Source: Candidatus Falkowiibacteriota bacterium (lineage in GTDB: Bacteria; Patescibacteria; ABY1; BM507; UBA12075). From it: a stretch of DNA of 8,944 bases. The notes beneath the pieces are model-generated. The model was not told where the DNA came from and searched no databases. It worked only from the letters and a program-made list of their open reading frames with translations. Position numbers and translations under genes: made by a program. Location: assembly GCA_030636285.1 (NCBI GenBank), contig DAOVXE010000021.1:1-8944 (forward strand), written 5' to 3'. Shown here one piece after another: positions 1-5,530 of the stretch (position 1 is its first letter; each line of letters starts with the position of its first letter).

Positions 1-10
1 AAAAGTAAGG

Positions 11-122
11 TTACGAATTACCCGCCCGCAGCCCCGACTATTGTCGGGACAGCTTTGGCGGACGCGGCAAATCAATACCTGCCCGCAGTGCTACAGCGTT
101 GCAGGCGGGCGAATTTACGAAT
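11..122. repeat. MITE-like GC-rich palindromic element with flanking 8-bp direct repeats
   Basis: The direct repeat TTACGAAT occurs at 11-18 and 115-122. Between the copies lie near-perfect terminal inverted repeats, CCCGCCCGCA (21-30) and TGCAGGCGGG (100-109), with one mismatch. Inside are a 6-bp hairpin CCCGAC/GTCGGG (33-38 with 43-48, loop TATT) and a larger stem built from GCCCGC (81-86) with GCGGGC (105-110), which encloses a smaller GCT/AGC hairpin. It is far more GC-rich than the sequence just after it. It has no coding capacity, so it could move only in trans. I recall similar palindromes between genes in CPR genomes but cannot verify that here. Its right end lies only 12 nt upstream of the -10 box of the next gene. 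Confidence 0.6.
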
Positions 123-133
123 AGTTATTTGAA

Positions 134-139
134 TATAAT
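134..139 (+). promoter_or_regulatory. -10 box TATAAT, predicted leaderless promoter
   Basis: A perfect TATAAT lies 6 nt before the ATG at 146, so transcription would be expected to start at or next to the A of the start codon. No SD lies upstream; the only AGGAGG (149-154) is inside the gene as two Arg codons. No convincing -35 box is seen at 16-18 nt spacing. Confidence 0.5.
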
Positions 140-145
140 GAAACT

Positions 146-655
146 ATGAGGAGGTTTTATAAATTTTTTCAACTTTTAATACTTTTGTCTTTTTTTGTTG
201 TTCCGGTTGCTGGTTTGGCGCAAGCTGGTGGGGCGACTTTGTTCGTGTCTCCGGGAAGCGGCACTTATACAATAAACAAAAGTTTCAGCATGAAAGTAAT
301 GGTGGATAGCAATGGTGGAGTTGGCATTAACGCGGCTGAAGGTACGATCAAGTATGATCCCGGCTATTTAAGCATTTCAAAAGTAACCGACACAAATTCA
401 ATATTTAAACTCTGGACATCAGATCCTTCTTATTCCAATTCAGCCGGCACCATTACCTTTGGCGGCGGTTCCCCGGGTTCTTATACCGGCAGCGCAGGAG
501 AAATATTTAGTGTTACTTTTACTGCCAAAAAAGCAGGTGTTACCAATGTAACCTGGTCAGCCGGGGTAGTGCTGGCTGCCGACGGCAAGGGCACAAATGT
601 GTTTAATGGGTTTGGAAACGCGAAATATACGATTCAAGCCGCTGCAGAGGAATAG
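146..655 (+). CDS. Secreted cohesin-like domain protein (N-terminal part of an amber-interrupted surface protein)
   Basis: Residues 1-27 form a clear signal peptide: basic MRRFYK, a hydrophobic core, and a cleavage site after GLAQA. This fixes the ATG at 146 as the start even though no SD precedes it. Residues 30-163 form a beta-rich domain with the look of cohesins, extracellular modules that bind dockerins or related partners: a TLFVSP opening strand, EGTIKYDP, GEIFSVTFTAKKAG and a final strand near YTIQ. The protein then enters an acidic linker (AAAEE) and stops at TAG (653-655). The same frame resumes directly after the stop with a matching acidic/Lys linker. I therefore read this as the front part of a 585-codon membrane-anchored protein rather than a complete 169-residue secreted protein. 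Alone, it would be released and not anchored. The domain assignment is by eye. Confidence 0.8.
   Translation: MRRFYKFFQLLILLSFFVVPVAGLAQAGGATLFVSPGSGTYTINKSFSMKVMVDSNGGVGINAAEGTIKYDPGYLSISKVTDTNSIFKLWTSDPSYSNSAGTITFGGGSPGSYTGSAGEIFSVTFTAKKAGVTNVTWSAGVVLAADGKGTNVFNGFGNAKYTIQAAAEE
653..655 (+). other. In-frame amber codon interrupting the cohesin/Ig surface protein
   Basis: TAG is codon 170 of a frame that otherwise runs without interruption from 146 to 1903. It sits between GAA (Glu) and AAG (Lys) in an acidic/basic linker, so a single-base change from GAG, AAG or CAG would explain it. None of the other six genes here ends in TAG: five end in TAA, and one ends in TGA. Confidence 0.8.
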
Positions 656-1903
656 AAGATAGAAAAAACAAAAGAAGAAACAAAAGAAGAGCCTAAGGGC
701 ATATTACCGCCATTACCTGAGGTATCTTCTGTTTCTCATCCTCAAAATGATGTTTGGTATTCAAACAATGAACCGGAACTTGTCTGGAAGATACTTTCTG
801 ATCTTACCGGGGTAAGCTTTGAGATAACCGATAAGGCAATTGATGATCCCGGTGAGGAAAATGACGGCATTATTGAGAATATCAAACTTAAAAGCCAGGA
901 AGACGGGGAATGGCACTTTCATATTAAGTATCAAAATCGTTTTGGCTGGGGGCAAATCGCTCATCGGAAGCTGTTAATTGATACCACCCCGCCAAAAGAT
1001 TTTATTATTGTTCTTGACAATGACGGCGATGCTACTAATCCGACACCTAAATTGGTATTTTCCACTACTGATGAAACTTCCGGCATTAGCCATTATCAGT
1101 TGGATATCGGGCTTGAGTCCGCGCGCGTAAGTAAAGAGGAAATGAACAAAGGGTATTATAAAACCCAGCCCTTGGCTCCGGGAAATTACGCGGCAAGCGT
1201 AGCAGCTGTTGATCTGGCCGGTAATATTGCTTCTTCAACTCTTAAATTCAGCGTTGATCCTTTAAAGGCGCCGATCATAACCAGCCTCCCCAAGATCCAT
1301 AACCGGAAAGACGACTTGATCATCCGCGGCACTTCTTTTTACCCCAACGTAACCGTCAGGCTTTATATCGGGAGTGATAATGAAGAAGAGGAAACAATGA
1401 CGGCTGATATATCAACAGATAATGAAGGCAATTGGACATATTTTTATAAAGGAAAAATTGACAAAGGAACTTATGAGGTTTGGGCCAGGATATTTGATGA
1501 ACGCGGCGCCCAAAGCCTGGACAGTACCAGGCATATAATGACCGTGGTTTCACCGTCAATAATAGCCGCGTATTGCAGCTGGATAATGATACTTCTTCTT
1601 TTGGTTATTGCCGGCCTTATTCTTTATATATTTTATCAGCGAAAAGAATATAGAGAAGAAAAATTAAGAATTTTAACCGAAACCGAGGAAGTGAAAAGCA
1701 GATTAGGAAAGATTTTCGCCGCCCTTAGGGAAGAGATTGATGAATTGATTGTATTGGCTGATAAAAAGCCGGGTATGTCCGAGTCTGAACGGCGCGTAAA
1801 AGAAAAGCTGCAGGAATCTTTGGATATTTCCGAAGAGTTTATCAGCAAGGAAGTTGAAGACGTGGAAAAGGAGATAAACGTGAAGAAAAAAGAAGAAAAA
1901 TAA
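656..1903 (+). CDS. Ig-like / transmembrane / coiled-coil C-terminal part of the interrupted surface protein
   Basis: This frame continues directly from the cohesin ORF after the TAG. The first possible start is a TTG at 1052, but the 132 codons before it are clearly coding. Numbered from 146: acidic/Lys linker about 171-184; Ig-like module about 190-275 (WYSNNEPELVW, GEWHFHIKYQNRFGWG, ending IDTTPP); second module about 276-372 (FSTTDETSGISHYQLDIG, AAVDLAGNIA); third module about 373-467 (DNEGNWTYFY, GTYEVWARIFDERG); one transmembrane helix about 476-496 followed by basic YQRKEYREEK; then a charged coiled coil about 500-585. This is a type I topology, with modules outside and coiled coil inside, and it needs the upstream signal peptide to make sense. 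A TTG-initiated product would start in mid-module and lack an export signal. Similar cohesin-plus-Ig proteins are known to me from CPR genomes (recollection only). Confidence 0.75.
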   Translation, partial: KIEKTKEETKEEPKGILPPLPEVSSVSHPQNDVWYSNNEPELVWKILSDLTGVSFEITDKAIDDPGEENDGIIENIKLKSQEDGEWHFHIKYQNRFGWGQIAHRKLLIDTTPPKDFIIVLDNDGDATNPTPKLVFSTTDETSGISHYQLDIGLESARVSKEEMNKGYYKTQPLAPGNYAASVAAVDLAGNIASSTLKFSVDPLKAPIITSLPKIHNRKDDLIIRGTSFYPNVTVRLYIGSDNEEEETMTADISTDNEGNWTYFYKGKIDKGTYEVWARIFDERGAQSLDSTRHIMTVVSPSIIAAYCSWIMILLLLVIAGLILYIFYQRKEYREEKLRILTETEEVKSRLGKIFAALREEIDELIVLADKKPGMSESERRVKEKLQESLDISEEFISKEVEDVEKEINVKKKEEK

Positions 1904-1905
1904 AT

Positions 1906-2520
1906 ATGAAACAGTTTAAGATGCGCGCCGGTGAGCGCGCGCTCGTGATCGTCGCGCATCCGGATGATGAGACGATCTGGATGGGCGGAACAATTTTACA
2001 AAATAAAAACGTCCACTGGACGATTTTTTCATTATGCCGCAAAAGCGACAAAGATCGGGAGCCGAAGTTTTGCTCGGTCTGCAAACACCTGGGCGCGAAA
2101 GGCATAATTACGGACCTGGAAGACGAGGGTAAGTTGGATATTAAACAGACAATACCTTTGATAAAAAAATATATACTTTTGAAGCTTAGAAATAGAAAAT
2201 TTGACTATGTATTTACTCATGGACAGAATGGAGAATACGGCCATCCGCGGCACAAAGGTGCCTACAGGGCAGTTAAGGATTTAGTGGAAAGTAAAGAATT
2301 AATTACTAAAAATTTATTATTTTTTAACTATAAAAACGATCCGCATGGCAAGTTTTCCAGTATGACTTTTAAGAAAGATTCAGATATTATTACAAAATTG
2401 CCAAAAAATATATTTATAAAAAAGAAGCGTTTGCAATCAGAAGTACACGGATATAAATGGAATGGTATTGATAATAGAATGTGCACCAAAAATGAGGCTT
2501 TTAAAAATTTTAAAATATAA
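1906..2520 (+). CDS. PIG-L (LmbE-like) family N-acetylglucosaminyl deacetylase
   Basis: Members of this family are zinc-dependent deacetylases that remove acetyl groups from GlcNAc-containing substrates. The N-terminal metal motif AHPDDE is at residues 17-22 (ligands H18 and D21; D20 is the likely catalytic base). The second motif, GEYGHPRH (109-116), supplies the other His ligand (H116). At 204 residues it is near the usual length. The ATG lies 2 nt after the stop of the surface-protein gene, so the two are probably co-transcribed. An in-frame alternative is Met6 at 1921. There is no good SD. The first third is moderately GC-rich, while from about 2130 onward the gene becomes strongly AT- and Lys-rich without a frame break. 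A Cys pair (C56-x2-C59) is unusual but of unknown meaning. The substrate could be a cell-envelope sugar, but nothing fixes it. Confidence 0.9.
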   Translation: MKQFKMRAGERALVIVAHPDDETIWMGGTILQNKNVHWTIFSLCRKSDKDREPKFCSVCKHLGAKGIITDLEDEGKLDIKQTIPLIKKYILLKLRNRKFDYVFTHGQNGEYGHPRHKGAYRAVKDLVESKELITKNLLFFNYKNDPHGKFSSMTFKKDSDIITKLPKNIFIKKKRLQSEVHGYKWNGIDNRMCTKNEAFKNFKI

Positions 2521-2604
2521 AAAACAGATAGTAGATAACAGTTTGGCAATAATCCCGAGTACTCGAGACTGCCGTCTGCCGTCTGCCGTCTGTTATCTAA
2601 TCAT
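2521..2604. repeat. Structured intergenic spacer: 10-bp inverted repeat, palindrome and 7-bp tandem repeat
   Basis: A perfect 10-bp inverted repeat, TAGATAACAG (2532-2541) and CTGTTATCTA (2590-2599), encloses the palindrome CGAGTACTCG (2556-2565) and three tandem copies of CTGCCGT (2569-2589) plus a partial fourth. There is no T-run after the outer stem, so it does not look like an intrinsic terminator. It ends 5 nt before the next ATG and may fold over that ribosome-binding region. It may be a small mobile repeat or an RNA structure. Confidence 0.6.
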
Positions 2605-3753
2605 ATGAAAATCGCGGTTTTATTCGCCCATCCGGTAGAGCCGGACGGGCTAAGCATTCAGGGTCATCTTTTGTGGCGCGGCTTGAAAGAGCTGGGAGTA
2701 GACGTTATGCCTTGCCACCACGCGCCCAGTTTTCAAAAACAATGGCTGATGTCGGCCTATAAGCCGGATGTGGCGATCGGTATAGGCGCCTGGACATATA
2801 CGCCGGATATAATTTACAGTCCGCTTAACAATAACGTGGTTCCGGTGCCCTGGTTTGTGGCTGACGGCTGGGTCGCTAATTATCAGGACGCGATCAGCGA
2901 TCTGCCTTTGGTATTTACAACCAGCGACTGGGTAACCGAGACTTATAAGCGGGACGGCTGCAGAGTGAATAATTTCCGCACCCTGCCGGTAGGCTTTGAT
3001 GCCAAGGAAATATTTCCGGTGCCGCTTTCTGATCCAAAGACAATCAAGCTTAGGGAAATGCTTGGCATCCAGCCGCATGAAAAAATGATCCTGACGATCG
3101 GCGGAGATGTTACAAGCAAGGGCGCTCAGGAAATGATAAAAGCTTTGGCCGAGATTGACAAAGAATTTAAGGATTGGAAATACGTGCTTAAGCATTGGGA
3201 CTCAGAGTCAGCTGAAGTTCACAGCCAGGAAGAGGAGCGTTTGATCGAAGAGTCCGGCCTGGACATGGGCAAATTTGTCTATCTCTCAGGCGCGTTTTCC
3301 CATGATTTTATGAATTATTTGATCTCGGCCTGCGATATTTACGCCGCTCCCAGCCGTTTGGAAGGCTTTGGCATGATCCAGGTTGAAGCCATGGCTTGCG
3401 GCAAGCCGGTTGTTTCTATTAACAAAGGCGGCCCGGCTGATACTATTATTCACGGTGAAACCGGGTATTTGGCAGAGGTGGCCGATACTATTAAATTAAC
3501 CGAAGAGTGGGCTTATGAGGGTATGGGTTTTGAAGCTGATCATAAGATCAAATTTGAGGAGCCAAAAGTATTTGCTTATCGCGCTTCTGTTGATGATTTG
3601 GCCAAGTATACAAAACAACTTCTAATGGATGATAAATTGCGCGAGCGAATCGGCAAACAGGCGCATGAGCACGCGATGAGTAATTATCAGTATAAAATCG
3701 TAGCCAAAAAGGCCTTGAACTCTTTGAAGGAGATGATAGATTTGAAGAAATAA
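2605..3753 (+). CDS. GT4-family (GT-B fold) glycosyltransferase
   Basis: This is a retaining, nucleotide-sugar-dependent glycosyltransferase of the GT4 type, probably cytoplasmic. The N-terminal Rossmann domain begins at MKIAVLFAHP with a glycine-containing loop (GLSIQGH). The C-terminal donor-binding domain starts near residue 158 (MILTIGGDVTSKG). It carries a complete E-x7-E motif, E253 to E261 within LEGFGMIQVEAMACGKPVV, then NKGGPADTIIHGETGYL. All are canonical. At 382 residues the length is typical. A roughly 30-residue charged stretch (about 293-325) lies between the donor domain and the last helices and looks like an insertion. There is no SD before the ATG at 2605; the upstream spacer is palindromic. 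Same-strand placement after the PIG-L gene suggests a joint role in a surface glycan. Donor and acceptor are not determinable by eye. Confidence 0.9.
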   Translation: MKIAVLFAHPVEPDGLSIQGHLLWRGLKELGVDVMPCHHAPSFQKQWLMSAYKPDVAIGIGAWTYTPDIIYSPLNNNVVPVPWFVADGWVANYQDAISDLPLVFTTSDWVTETYKRDGCRVNNFRTLPVGFDAKEIFPVPLSDPKTIKLREMLGIQPHEKMILTIGGDVTSKGAQEMIKALAEIDKEFKDWKYVLKHWDSESAEVHSQEEERLIEESGLDMGKFVYLSGAFSHDFMNYLISACDIYAAPSRLEGFGMIQVEAMACGKPVVSINKGGPADTIIHGETGYLAEVADTIKLTEEWAYEGMGFEADHKIKFEEPKVFAYRASVDDLAKYTKQLLMDDKLRERIGKQAHEHAMSNYQYKIVAKKALNSLKEMIDLKK

Positions 3754-3769
3754 AATTCCATTAAATAAA

Positions 3770-3814
3770 AAAAGCCGTGCAACTCATGTATTGAAGCGCG
3801 GCTTTTGTTTTTTT
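3770..3814. terminator. Bidirectional intrinsic terminator
   Basis: The arms AAAAGCCGTGC (3770-3780) and GCGCGGCTTTT (3796-3806) pair over 11 bp with one G-U wobble and a 15-nt loop, followed by TTTT-G-TTTTTTT. On the opposite strand the same stem is followed by a T-run made from the A-rich left flank. It lies between convergent genes (GT4 ending at 3753, small membrane protein ending at 3843) and can serve both. Confidence 0.85.
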
Positions 3815-3919
3815 GCTATTATTTTTTTCAGTAAGTAATCTTTCAATCTTTGCTTATCGCGTTCCTGCAAAGCTCCTGTTTTCTTGCTGTTATTTTTTCT
3901 TTTATTTTCAGTAAGCAAT
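3814..3919 (-). repeat. Imperfect direct repeat pair at the 3' end of the small membrane-protein gene
   Basis: The segments at 3814-3839 and 3885-3919 share TGCTrTTATTTTTT and CAGTAAGyAAT, differing mainly by 9 extra bases in the second. On the minus strand both encode a Leu-Leu-Lys-rich helix: LLKIKEKITARKQ in the annotated frame, and LLKKIIAKKQ past the stop in a shifted frame. The offsets (71 and 80) are not multiples of three. Confidence 0.55.
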
Positions 3920-4172
3920 TTTCGGATATTTCGTTCCTACCGCGATAGGTCTTCAGGAGTCTTTCTAATAAATTAAGTTTTTTTGTAAAATATTGGCGCC
4001 TTTTTTTATTAGAAGGATTGTATTCTAACAATTTTCCAATAGCCGTCTCAAACGCTTGATCTCCTTTTTTCGAAGACACTTCTAGTAAAGTCATTATATA
4101 TAAAGTGTCTCTGTTGTAGTAAATTAAACCAAAAATTGCTATAACTACAAAAATTCCGATTGCAATGAACAT
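3843..4172 (-). CDS. Small membrane-anchored helical protein of unknown function (possible C-terminal frameshift)
   Basis: I do not recognise a family. This 109-residue protein starts with a hydrophobic segment (about 2-19, MFIAIGIFVVIAIFGLIYY) that should act as a membrane anchor. A mainly helical, Lys/Glu/Leu-rich body follows, with TLLEVSSKKGDQAFETAIG resembling a TPR-like or helical-hairpin repeat. The start is supported by the best SD in the window (AAGGGGGT, 4178-4185, 5 nt from the ATG). It ends in TGA at 3843. Past that stop another frame is open to 3784 and would add LQERDKQRLKDYLLKKIIAK and a few more residues, matching the charged helical style and repeating the preceding LLKIKEKITARKQ segment. 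The true protein may therefore be about 20 residues longer, with an indel near 3870-3900, where A/T homopolymers occur. It converges on the GT4 gene. Confidence 0.6.
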   Translation of the reverse strand: MFIAIGIFVVIAIFGLIYYNRDTLYIMTLLEVSSKKGDQAFETAIGKLLEYNPSNKKRRQYFTKKLNLLERLLKTYRGRNEISENCLLKIKEKITARKQELCRNAISKD

Positions 4173-4177
4173 AATAA

Positions 4178-4185
4178 ACCCCCTT
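4178..4185 (-). promoter_or_regulatory. Shine-Dalgarno site AAGGGGGT
   Basis: On the minus strand AAGGGGGT lies 5 nt before the ATG at 4172. It pairs with the 16S anti-SD over its full length if one G-U wobble is allowed. It decides the start of the small membrane protein and stands out because no other gene here has a comparable SD. Confidence 0.65.
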
Positions 4186-4269
4186 ATTATTGATGAGAAA
4201 TAAAAAATAACAGTTTATAAAAATAACAAATTTATTTAACAGTGAAATACTTATTAGAAGTTAGCATTT

Positions 4270-4316
4270 AGTGTTTTAAATGTCAATATTATGCATTCCA
4301 TGTCATATTTAACACT
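4270..4316. repeat. Imperfect 16-bp inverted repeat in the AT-rich spacer
   Basis: AGTGTTTTAAATGTCA (4270-4285) and TGTCATATTTAACACT (4301-4316) are inverted copies, matching at 12 of 16 positions, across a 15-nt centre containing ATGCAT. The minus strand also reads TTGACA (4281-4286), a possible -35 box, with only a weak TAACTT 17 nt further on. It lies between the end of the glycoside hydrolase gene and the small membrane protein, so it could be an operator for the latter. It lacks the GC stem of a terminator. The rest of 4173-4356 is AT-rich with no gene visible. Confidence 0.35.
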
Positions 4317-4356
4317 ATAGAGTAAATTAAAAAAACTTTGTTTGATGATATGAAAT

Positions 4357-5508
4357 TTAAAAATATAAAACGCGTTTTTGTTTGACGCATTCGTAGGCGT
4401 AGATGTAGGCGCCGGCGCTCCAGCCCTGATAAGGCTCGCCTTTGGGCCGGCCGGTGCCGCCGTGGAGCCATTCGTTAAATTCATAGCCGGTTTTAAAATC
4501 GCGGGTTTTTAATTTTTGCAAATTAGCTTTGGCCAGCAATTCCAACTCTGTGTTTGCTTTTTTATATTCTTTCATTTTAACCAAGGCGGCTATGTAAACC
4601 CCGCCGATCATGGGCCAGATGCCGCCGTTTAAATAGTGCAGGGGCGTGCGGGCATCGCATTTACTAAAATAAGAGCGCCATTCTTTGTCGCCTTTTTTAA
4701 TAGGCGGCCAGATCGCCTTTACTGGATAAGGGCGGTTTATTTTTGCCTTTTCTATATGGTGCATAATGCTTTTGGCAATGCGCGGATTGGCCAGACCAGT
4801 GACAATAGTTAGCAGGTTGCCCAAAGAATCAAACCATTCTTCCTGCTCGCGGTCGCCATCATGATTTTTCCAGTTCCAGGGCAGATAATAGCCGAGTTTT
4901 GGGCTGTAAAGATCCAGGTAGGTCCAGGTTTTGCCGTTTAGATTGCGTTTAAGCTTTAGGGCCAGCTTTTCTTTACCCAGCATATTCAGGGCCGCATAAT
5001 AAAGCGCCTGGGTATTAATAACATGGCCGTATTTATGGGGAAAAGCGTCCTGCCAGTCCATGGTCGGGAGTTGGGTAAGGACCCAGTCCTCATTAGGATC
5101 CTGGTATTGGAGCCAGACCAGGGCACGGGCAAGATTGTTTTTATGCGCTGTTAACAGTTTATAGTCATTATATGTATAAGCATAAACATAGTGCCCGATT
5201 ATATACCAGAGAGACGAGTCAATAGTATTGTATGTTTTGTCAGAGCGGCGGTCCAAATTATACGAGCCTACGCAATTAGGGATTTGTCCCTTAGGAGTTT
5301 GCCATTCTTTAAGCAGATTTAAACTATCGCGAAATGGTTTTTTAAATTTATTACCGACCAGCGCCGCACCCAGAGCCGTAATCATTGAATCCCTGGCCCA
5401 CGTTGCTTCATATCCGCCTTTAAGGCCGGACGCGTAAAAGCCTGGCTCGCGCGCGCAAGCCTCAATTACTTCAATTGCCTTGTCATAAGCTTTTTTTGTA
5501 ATATCCAT
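4357..5508 (-). CDS. (alpha/alpha)6-barrel glycoside hydrolase, GH100/amylo-1,6-glucosidase-like
   Basis: The 383 residues show the pattern of the (alpha/alpha)6 glycosidases grouped with neutral invertases (GH100) and glycogen-debranching C-domains: EATWARDSMITALGAAL (34-50), NTIDSSLWYIIGHY (94-107), TMDWQDAFPHKYGHVINTQAL (about 149-169), HYLNGGIWPMIGGVY (291-305) and EFNEWLHGGTGRPKGEPYQGWSAG (about 343-366). D97 and E346 are the natural candidates for the catalytic acid/base pair, by position in the family. There is no signal peptide, so the protein is cytoplasmic. It is the last gene of the operon, 22 nt after the GT4 fusion, with no SD of its own. Annotators may call it amylo-alpha-1,6-glucosidase or neutral invertase; its specificity (alpha-glucan, sucrose, mannosyl or glucosyl glycerate type) is not readable. 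The next stop is TAA at 4357. Confidence 0.8.
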   Translation of the reverse strand: MDITKKAYDKAIEVIEACAREPGFYASGLKGGYEATWARDSMITALGAALVGNKFKKPFRDSLNLLKEWQTPKGQIPNCVGSYNLDRRSDKTYNTIDSSLWYIIGHYVYAYTYNDYKLLTAHKNNLARALVWLQYQDPNEDWVLTQLPTMDWQDAFPHKYGHVINTQALYYAALNMLGKEKLALKLKRNLNGKTWTYLDLYSPKLGYYLPWNWKNHDGDREQEEWFDSLGNLLTIVTGLANPRIAKSIMHHIEKAKINRPYPVKAIWPPIKKGDKEWRSYFSKCDARTPLHYLNGGIWPMIGGVYIAALVKMKEYKKANTELELLAKANLQKLKTRDFKTGYEFNEWLHGGTGRPKGEPYQGWSAGAYIYAYECVKQKRVLYF

Positions 5509-5530
5509 ATTATTATTTGAAGCGAATAAC

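Noticed and set aside
149..154. AGGAGG as the SD of a downstream start in the cohesin gene
   Set aside because: A later start would remove the basic n-region of an otherwise perfect signal peptide; the bases are two Arg codons.
761..964. 67-codon minus-strand frame between the two halves of the surface-protein gene
   Set aside because: The plus strand here codes for the Ig-like module that continues the cohesin protein, which explains the region fully.
2569..2592. Tandem CTGCCGT units as a mini CRISPR
   Set aside because: The units are 7 bp with no spacers; no cas genes are present.
2650..3195. 181-codon open frame on the minus strand inside the GT4 gene
   Set aside because: It is antisense to a well-supported glycosyltransferase, has no SD or promoter and shows no recognisable domain.
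4325..4356. Terminator after the GH100-like gene on the minus strand (AAAC/GTTT then T-run)
   Set aside because: Only a 4-bp AT-rich stem can be formed; too weak to call. Transcription may continue toward the small membrane-protein gene.
4254..4484. Short minus-strand frames overlapping the end of the GH100-like gene
   Set aside because: They overlap conserved residues of the real frame (EFNEWLHGGTG) in other frames, are low complexity (Ala/Pro/Thr) and have no initiation signal.
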